A stretch of 37,460 bases of DNA from CAZMGG01 sp964565715 (GTDB lineage: Bacteria > Planctomycetota > UBA1135 > UBA2386). The stretch is taken from the NCBI GenBank assembly GCA_964565715.1, contig CAZMGG010000047.1:1-37460 (forward strand), written 5' to 3'. Numbering within the stretch: position 1 is the stretch's first letter; the number at the start of each line of letters is the position of its first letter. Of this stretch, positions 32,561-37,460 are shown piece by piece. Below the pieces are notes generated by a model. The model saw only the letters and a program-made list of their open reading frames with translations. It had not been told where the DNA came from and searched no databases. The translations under genes were made by a program, and so were the position numbers.

Positions 32561-34660
32561 ATGCGCTTCGCACCTCTGCTGATGGCGCTGCTCGCAACCG
32601 CGGCAGCTGCGGCCCAGTCCTGTCCTCGCCCCGCGCCGAGCGGGCTCGGCCACGCGATCGTGACCGAGCCGATGCAGGTGGTGACGTATGGCGACGGCTA
32701 CGTGACCGAAGGCGAACTGCTGCGCCCGGCGGTGGCGACGCCGCCGTGCGGCTGGCCGCTGGTGGTGTTCGTGCATCGGCTCGGCGCCACGCGCTTCGAC
32801 GATCGCATCCTGCAGGAGACGATCGCGGCTCAGGGCTACGCGGTGTGGTCCTACGATGTCCGCGGTCAGGGCTTCGCCATCCTGCGCAATCTCCCGACGC
32901 GGGGCTCCACCATGTGGGGATTGCAGGAACGCGCCGACCTCGTCGAGCAGGTCACCTTCGTCGCCGGGCGCTATCCAGGTCTGGTCGACACCAGCCGGCT
33001 GGCGGTGGCCGGCTCCAGCCAGGGCGGCGTGCACGCCTGGGCGGCCGCGGCCAGTTCGGGCCAGGTCTTCACCGTGCCCGGGCGCGGCGCGTTCACGATG
33101 CCGCCGGTGGCCTGCGTCGTGGCCAACGACTACGTGGCCGAACCGCTCGAGGACTGGGTGCGCGGCCGGCTGATGTTCAGCACCTGGTTCGTCACGCTGA
33201 TCGCCGACGACACGCAGCCGCCGTTCGTGCTCGACGCGGGCTTCCGTGCCCAGGCCCGGGCGGCGTTCGTCGCCCAGGATCCGGCGGGGCTGGTGCTGGC
33301 CTGGGAGCAGGAGGGCCGCCGCATCGATCAGATGCTGGCCAGCTCGACCGTGCCGGTGCTCTACAGCCACGCCTACTACGACCTGATCGACAGCCCGCTG
33401 CAGACGCTGCGCGTGCTGGACAGCATGCCGAGCGGCACGCCGACCCGGACGCTGATGTCGACCATCGGCCACAACACGCCGCAGAACCTGCACGAGCTGG
33501 CCTACCGCGACTCGATCATCGAACGTTGGCTGCACCGCTTCCTGTGGCTGGAGCACAACGAGGTCGAACTGGAGAGCCCGTTCGTGCTGTCGATCGTGCC
33601 CCTGGAGCAGTCCCGACGCGACGACCCGAACCATCCGTGGGGTCGCTCGTTCGGCTCGAGCCCGCTGCAGCGCACCGGCGTGACGCGGCTGCACCTGCAC
33701 GAGAACGGCGACCTCAGCGGCAGCGAGCCCGTTGGTCCCGGCCAGCCCACCACCATCGACCAGGTGATCGGCGATCCGAACTTCACGCCGACCGCCTATG
33801 TGCAGAGCGCCGCGGTGCGGGCGATCACCAACGTGCTGCAGGCCTGTCCGCTGTCGGAGCGGGTGTTCCAGAGCGCGCCGCTCGCCGCCGAGGCCCAGAT
33901 CGACGGCAGCCCGCGGATCAGCCTGATGATCACGCCGGACCGGGCGCGGTGGATGGCGGCGGCCCTGCTCACCGTGCAGCCGCCGGGCGGACAGGAGGTC
34001 ATGCTGGCCAGCCGCGGCTTCGGCTCGGACCAGAGCCAGAACGGCGTGCCGGAGCGGGCCGAGTACGACCTGCCGCCGGTGGCGGCGCGGTTGCCGGCGG
34101 GCACGGTGATCCGCATGTACGTGCGCAACCTCTGGCTGCGCGAGTATCCGATGCAACGGCAGCTCGAGGCCGCGCCGTTGTTCGGCGACTTCCGCCTGGC
34201 CGTGGCCCACGACGTGACGGCCACCGGCTCCCATGTCGACCTGCCGCTGCGGCAGCCCTCCGTCGAACTGGTGAGCCGCACGCTGCACCTGGACCACACG
34301 CGGATGGAGCCGCTGCAGCTCCTGGTGCGGGCGGGGACGCCGCTGGCCAACGGCCTCTACTACATCACCGCCGGCGTGTCGGGGCAGGTACCGGGCACCT
34401 GGCGGCACGGCACGCATCTGGCCGTGCAGTCGGACTGGATGTCGGGCATCGTCGGCGAGTCGGTGCTGCTGCCCGAGTTCCACGGCTTCCTCGGCTTCCT
34501 GGACGGCGGCGGCAACGGCACCGCCACCATGAACGTCAGCGCCTACGCGCCGCTGGACCCGAGCTTCGTCGGCATGCGCCTCACGTTCGGCGCCTTCGCC
34601 TTCCCGGGCTTCACCATGTCGGCGGTGGCCAGCAACCCGCTGGACATCCTGCTGCGCTGA
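32561..34660 (+). CDS. Secreted alpha/beta hydrolase with C-terminal beta domain
   Basis: The 699-residue product has a signal peptide (MRFAPLLMALLATAAAAAQS). An N-terminal alpha/beta-hydrolase domain of X-Pro dipeptidyl-peptidase/CocE type follows. It holds WPLVVFVHRLGATRFDD, YAVWSYDVRGQG and the nucleophile elbow AGSSQGGVHAW. A candidate His lies at STIGHNTP, and there are long beta-rich insertions. The last 100 residues (from LLVRAGTPLANGLYY to FTMSAVASNPLDILLR, including GFLGFLDGGGNGTATMNVSAYAPLDPS) form a separate beta domain. I associate it with planctomycete exported proteins. Substrate unknown; peptides or esters are possible. Its TGA abuts the TGA of the convergent ThyX-like gene (TGATCA). 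Confidence 0.85.
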   Translation: MRFAPLLMALLATAAAAAQSCPRPAPSGLGHAIVTEPMQVVTYGDGYVTEGELLRPAVATPPCGWPLVVFVHRLGATRFDDRILQETIAAQGYAVWSYDVRGQGFAILRNLPTRGSTMWGLQERADLVEQVTFVAGRYPGLVDTSRLAVAGSSQGGVHAWAAAASSGQVFTVPGRGAFTMPPVACVVANDYVAEPLEDWVRGRLMFSTWFVTLIADDTQPPFVLDAGFRAQARAAFVAQDPAGLVLAWEQEGRRIDQMLASSTVPVLYSHAYYDLIDSPLQTLRVLDSMPSGTPTRTLMSTIGHNTPQNLHELAYRDSIIERWLHRFLWLEHNEVELESPFVLSIVPLEQSRRDDPNHPWGRSFGSSPLQRTGVTRLHLHENGDLSGSEPVGPGQPTTIDQVIGDPNFTPTAYVQSAAVRAITNVLQACPLSERVFQSAPLAAEAQIDGSPRISLMITPDRARWMAAALLTVQPPGGQEVMLASRGFGSDQSQNGVPERAEYDLPPVAARLPAGTVIRMYVRNLWLREYPMQRQLEAAPLFGDFRLAVAHDVTATGSHVDLPLRQPSVELVSRTLHLDHTRMEPLQLLVRAGTPLANGLYYITAGVSGQVPGTWRHGTHLAVQSDWMSGIVGESVLLPEFHGFLGFLDGGGNGTATMNVSAYAPLDPSFVGMRLTFGAFAFPGFTMSAVASNPLDILLR

Positions 34661-36283
34661 TCAGGCGTCGCCGGCGGCCTTCATGCGCCGCAGGCGCCGT
34701 TCGTCGGCGGTGGCCTCGCTCTCCAGGCGGCCGAGGAAGGCCTCGCCCTTGCGGGCCCGGACGTAGCGCGCGAACAGCGGCGTCACCCGTTCCAGGTGCT
34801 CCTGCATGTCGAGGGCGACCCTGCGGTAGCTGAAGTGGCCCTCGGGGCCCGAGCGCAGCTCGACGAAGTAGGCGGTCTGGCGCGGGTCGAACTGCAGCCG
34901 CACCCGCTGCAGGAACGCGAAGGGCGTGACGTAGCCGGCGGCGTGCGGGAAGCGCGTCGCCACCACGCGCTGCAGTTCCGCGACCCGCTCCAGGGTCGCC
35001 ACGTAGCGGTCGGCCATCCCGGCCTGGTGCAGCAGCGGCGGCACCGCGAAGCCGTGATCCACCGTCAGCGCCTGCTGCTGCTGGAACGCCTTCCGATGCC
35101 GGCCGATGTCGCGGTAGGCGCCGAAGTCGAGCAACACCTCGAACTCGAACGGCCGGGCGCCCTCCAGGGCGGTCGGCCACGGATCGTGGCTGCCGCGCAG
35201 GGCCATGACCCGGTCGAGCAGGGCGGCGCCAGCGCTCCGGTCGAGGTTGCGCACCTCGGCCAGCAGTTCGGCGAACGGCCGGTTGGCGTGCTCGTAGAGC
35301 AGCGACGCCAGCAGGCGGTGATCCAGGTCCGGATCGTGGTCCAGCAGGTCGACGTGGCCCTCGGCGGGCCCGCTGGGGCCGCTCGGCGCCACCGCCCCGC
35401 ACTCCCGGGCCAGCTCCGGCAGCAGCGCGTGCTGGGCCTGCAGGAACGCGTTGGGCCGGGCGTGGGCCAGCAGGGTCGGCAGGGCGGTCTCCGCCGCGGT
35501 CTTCATCCGCTCGCCCACCAGCCGGAACTCGGCCAGCGGGTGGCTCAGCAGGCCGGTGATCACGTCGGCCATGGTCCGCGCGTCGGCGACCATGCCCCAC
35601 TTGGTGTGGATCGCCGGCGTCAGCAGGTAGCGGGCGCTGTCGAAGGCCTCGGCCTTCAGCGTCCGCAGCCACGCCGCCTCCTTCTCGCCGGCCTGCAGCG
35701 GTCGCGCCCGCTTCAGCCACTCCAGCAGGCCGTCGCCGAGCTCCTGGTAGAGCGCGAAGGTCCGGGTGATGACCTCCTCGTAGGCCGTGGCCACCGCGCC
35801 GCCGGCCGCCATCACCTCCGCGTCGCGGTGGTGGTCCTCGGCGCCGAAGCTGATGTAGCGCGTCGAGCTCTCCTCGAACGAGCAACGCCGCTCGCGCTGG
35901 ATGAAGCGGGTGACCAGCTGCGACACCTTCTCCACCGCCAGGTGCACCACCGAACCCTCGCGCAGCGAGTTGTGGCCGTGGTCGATGGCGTAGGTCTTGA
36001 GGAACTGGCCGGCCTTGTCGGCCATCACCGTCGACAGCAGGTCGCGGGGGGCGTCGCCGAGCGGCAGGTCGTCGAGAGACCGCCCCTGGCTCTGCAGGCC
36101 GAGCCGCAGGCGGTCGAGGAACTGGTCGCGCATCGACTTGCTCGAGCGCGAGTAGACGCCGTTCAGGGTCGCCGCCACCTCCGGCGGCAGGTTGCGCACG
36201 AGATACACGTCGGCGTGGGCGGGGCCGTCGACCACCGAGAAGTGGTGGCCCAGCAGCCGGCGTTCCTGATCGGTGTAGGGCAT
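34661..36283 (-). CDS. Double-length ThyX-like (FAD-dependent thymidylate synthase-related) protein
   Basis: The 540-residue protein contains two ThyX-related halves. The first (about 20-260) has GHNSLREGSVVHLAVEKVSQL (103-123) and RERRCSFEESSTRYISF (130-146), close to the RHRxxSxNExSxRY motif with RER for RHR. The second (about 325-530) has FEFEVLLDFGAYRDIGRHRKAFQQQQ with an intact RHR (395-397), but its SxxExSxRY part is less clear. Normal ThyX is 220-300 residues and a tetramer, so this looks like a fused dimer. FAD binding and thymidylate synthase activity are uncertain; other fused ThyX-like proteins are annotated only by similarity. A TAGACT box (36297-36302) lies 13 bases before the ATG. 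Confidence 0.85.
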   Translation of the reverse strand: MPYTDQERRLLGHHFSVVDGPAHADVYLVRNLPPEVAATLNGVYSRSSKSMRDQFLDRLRLGLQSQGRSLDDLPLGDAPRDLLSTVMADKAGQFLKTYAIDHGHNSLREGSVVHLAVEKVSQLVTRFIQRERRCSFEESSTRYISFGAEDHHRDAEVMAAGGAVATAYEEVITRTFALYQELGDGLLEWLKRARPLQAGEKEAAWLRTLKAEAFDSARYLLTPAIHTKWGMVADARTMADVITGLLSHPLAEFRLVGERMKTAAETALPTLLAHARPNAFLQAQHALLPELARECGAVAPSGPSGPAEGHVDLLDHDPDLDHRLLASLLYEHANRPFAELLAEVRNLDRSAGAALLDRVMALRGSHDPWPTALEGARPFEFEVLLDFGAYRDIGRHRKAFQQQQALTVDHGFAVPPLLHQAGMADRYVATLERVAELQRVVATRFPHAAGYVTPFAFLQRVRLQFDPRQTAYFVELRSGPEGHFSYRRVALDMQEHLERVTPLFARYVRARKGEAFLGRLESEATADERRLRRMKAAGDA

Positions 36284-36365
36284 GGCGGAAGCGCGCAGTC
36301 TAGCGGTGGGCCCCGCCGGCGCCCCACGGCGAAACGGGCGCCCTCGCCCCGCCGCGGCGCTCCCC

Positions 36366-36371
36366 TACAGT
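36366..36371 (+). promoter_or_regulatory. Candidate -10 box deciding a GTG start
   Basis: TACAGT ends six bases before the GTG at 36378, placing transcription initiation at the start codon. It supports this GTG over in-frame starts at 36282 or 36408. Confidence 0.35.
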
Positions 36372-36377
36372 GCGGAG

Positions 36378-36806
36378 GTGAGCGACGATGGCCGGCGAAG
36401 CGAGGTGATGGCGTTCCTCGGCCTGCAGCGGGAGCTGCGGGCGCTGCTGCGCGCCGACCACGGCGCGGTCCATGCCGTCACCTGCGGCTGCGACCACCGG
36501 CCGTACGGCGAGATCGAGCGGGCCGGCGAACGCTGGCGCTGGCGGGCGCACTCGTTCGGCGTCGTCTGCGAGCGCGTCGCCGACGGCCTGCTGGTGGACC
36601 TGGAGCCGGACGGCGGCGAGGCGGCGGTGGTGGATCCCCACCGGTTGGCGCTGCACCTGGGCAGCGCCGGCGCCGCCGACCCCGGACGGGAGGCCGAGGC
36701 GCTGCCCGAGGCACTGGCCTCGCTGCTGGCCGGACTCGCCGCCGCCGGCGAGCTGCGGCGCCTGCCGCCGGGGCCGCTGGGGGCTCAGCGCTACGTCGTG
36801 CCCTAG
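36378..36806 (+). CDS. Hypothetical soluble protein
   Basis: The product is 142 residues from GTG 36378; an ATG at 36408 (MAFLGLQRELRALL) is an alternative. The N-terminal helix is followed by AVTCGCDHRPYGEIERAG, a beta-rich centre with HSFGVVCERVADGLLVDLEPDG, and a helical Ala/Leu/Gly end. There is a CGCDH motif but no family I recognise. It has no signal peptide or transmembrane segment. Its TAG shares a CTAG palindrome with the trxB stop. Confidence 0.55.
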   Translation: MSDDGRRSEVMAFLGLQRELRALLRADHGAVHAVTCGCDHRPYGEIERAGERWRWRAHSFGVVCERVADGLLVDLEPDGGEAAVVDPHRLALHLGSAGAADPGREAEALPEALASLLAGLAAAGELRRLPPGPLGAQRYVVP

Positions 36807-37460
36807 CCGTGCTGGGACTCGAGCCAGCGTTCCGCCTCGATCGCCGCCATGCAGCCGGTGCCGGCAGCGGTCACCGCCTGCCGGTAGTAGCTGTCCTGGC
36901 AGTCGCCGCAGGCGAAGACGCCCTCGACGTTGGTGGCGGTCTTGCCCGGCACGGTCCTGATGTAGCCGGTGTCGTCCATGGTGATGACGCCGCGGAACAG
37001 GTCGGTGTTGGGCTTGTGGCCGATGGCCAGGAACAGCCCGTCGGCCTCGACCTGCTGCTTCTCGCCGGTGTCGCTGTGGGTCAGCTCCAGACCGGTCACC
37101 TTGCCGGCCTTGACGTCGAACACGTCGGTGACGTTCTGCTTCCAGAGCACCTCGATCTTCGGGTTGTCGAGGGCGCGCTGCTGCATGATCTTGCTGGCCC
37201 GCAGGGCGTCGCGCCGCACGACCATGAGCACCTTGCTGGCGAACTTGGTGAGGAACGTCGCCTCCTCGCAGGCCGAGTCGCCGCCGCCGACGACGTAGAC
37301 CTTCTTGTTCTTGAAGAAGAAGCCGTCGCAGGTCGCGCAGGCCGAGACGCCGCGGCCCTGCAGCTTGGTCTCGTTCGTCAGGCCCAGGTAGATCGCGCTG
37401 GCGCCGGTCGACACGATCAGCGTCTGGCTGCGGTAGGTCTTGCCGCCCGACGTCTTGACC
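36803..37460 (-). CDS. trxB: Thioredoxin reductase, C-terminal part
   Basis: TrxB passes electrons from NADPH through FAD to thioredoxin. The visible 219 residues include LIVSTGASAIYLG, the redox CATCDG, the NADPH-binding VVGGGDSACEEATFLTKFASKV with VRRDALRAS following, and the FAD-side GVFACGDCQDSYYRQAVTAAGTGCMAAIEAERWL. These are full-length features of low-molecular-weight TrxR. The gene's N-terminal FAD domain lies beyond the right edge. CATC means the catalytic pair is cysteine, not selenocysteine. Identity is secure. The stop overlaps the neighbouring gene's stop in CTAG. Confidence 0.96.
   Translation of the reverse strand, partial: VKTSGGKTYRSQTLIVSTGASAIYLGLTNETKLQGRGVSACATCDGFFFKNKKVYVVGGGDSACEEATFLTKFASKVLMVVRRDALRASKIMQQRALDNPKIEVLWKQNVTDVFDVKAGKVTGLELTHSDTGEKQQVEADGLFLAIGHKPNTDLFRGVITMDDTGYIRTVPGKTATNVEGVFACGDCQDSYYRQAVTAAGTGCMAAIEAERWLESQHG

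Overview
The window is GC-rich, densely packed chromosomal DNA with about 37 protein-coding genes on both strands. No tRNA, rRNA, CRISPR array, insertion sequence or phage gene was recognised. Gene content suggests a member of the Planctomycetota or a close relative. Pointers are the many secreted hydrolases of unknown role, a sialidase-like/M60-peptidase fusion, a secreted alpha/beta hydrolase with a beta-rich C-terminal domain of a kind I associate with planctomycete exported proteins, a DUF2167 membrane protein, and short genes with GTG starts and GTGA or ATGA junctions. This assignment is inference from gene families; no phylogenetic marker was compared.

Layout. 1-739: 5' part of carB (minus). 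990-1637: small membrane protein. 1634-4056 (minus): aroB coupled to a double-anchored membrane protein. 4142-6201 (minus): AhpD/CMD-like protein, Nudix-like protein, secreted esterase. 6264-9189 (plus): folC, a conserved hypothetical, a DUF2752 protein and a membrane protein. 9089-11016: divergent rsgA and gluQ. 11026-12309 (minus): a reading frame interrupted by one in-frame TGA followed by a bacterial SECIS-like hairpin, read here as a candidate selenoprotein. 12363-15259: secreted beta-lactamase-fold hydrolase, secreted amidohydrolase, gamma-glutamylcyclotransferase-like protein. 15261-17924 (minus): sialidase-like/M60 fusion. 17992-20940 (plus): TrmH-type rRNA/tRNA methyltransferase, rarA, DUF72 protein. 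20937-24511: M3 oligoendopeptidase, lipoprotein, TlpA-like thioredoxin. 24555-28692: recD2, rpsU with a long tail, RluD-type pseudouridine synthase, PilZ protein. 28746-32468: a small ORF with its own promoter, DUF2167 protein, a 48-residue membrane peptide coupled to a polytopic permease-like protein, and a protein resembling only the N-terminal half of a GT4 glycosyltransferase. 32561-34660: secreted alpha/beta hydrolase. 34661-36283 (minus): double-length ThyX-like protein. 36378-37460: a hypothetical protein and the 3' part of trxB.

Housekeeping functions dominate (pyrimidine/arginine, aromatic amino acid and folate synthesis, ribosome maturation, RNA modification, DNA repair, thiol redox). 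They are interleaved with exported hydrolases and envelope proteins. The most notable signal is the putative selenocysteine codon at 12019-12021: the sequence on both sides reads as one continuous protein, the TGA lies in a Cys-Thr-TGA context, and an 8-bp hairpin with a GGUC apical loop sits at the distance expected of a bacterial SECIS. Other points of interest are the sialidase/M60 fusion, the tandem ThyX-like protein, compact convergent gene ends that share palindromic stop codons, and a recurrent TANNNT box a few bases upstream of many start codons.
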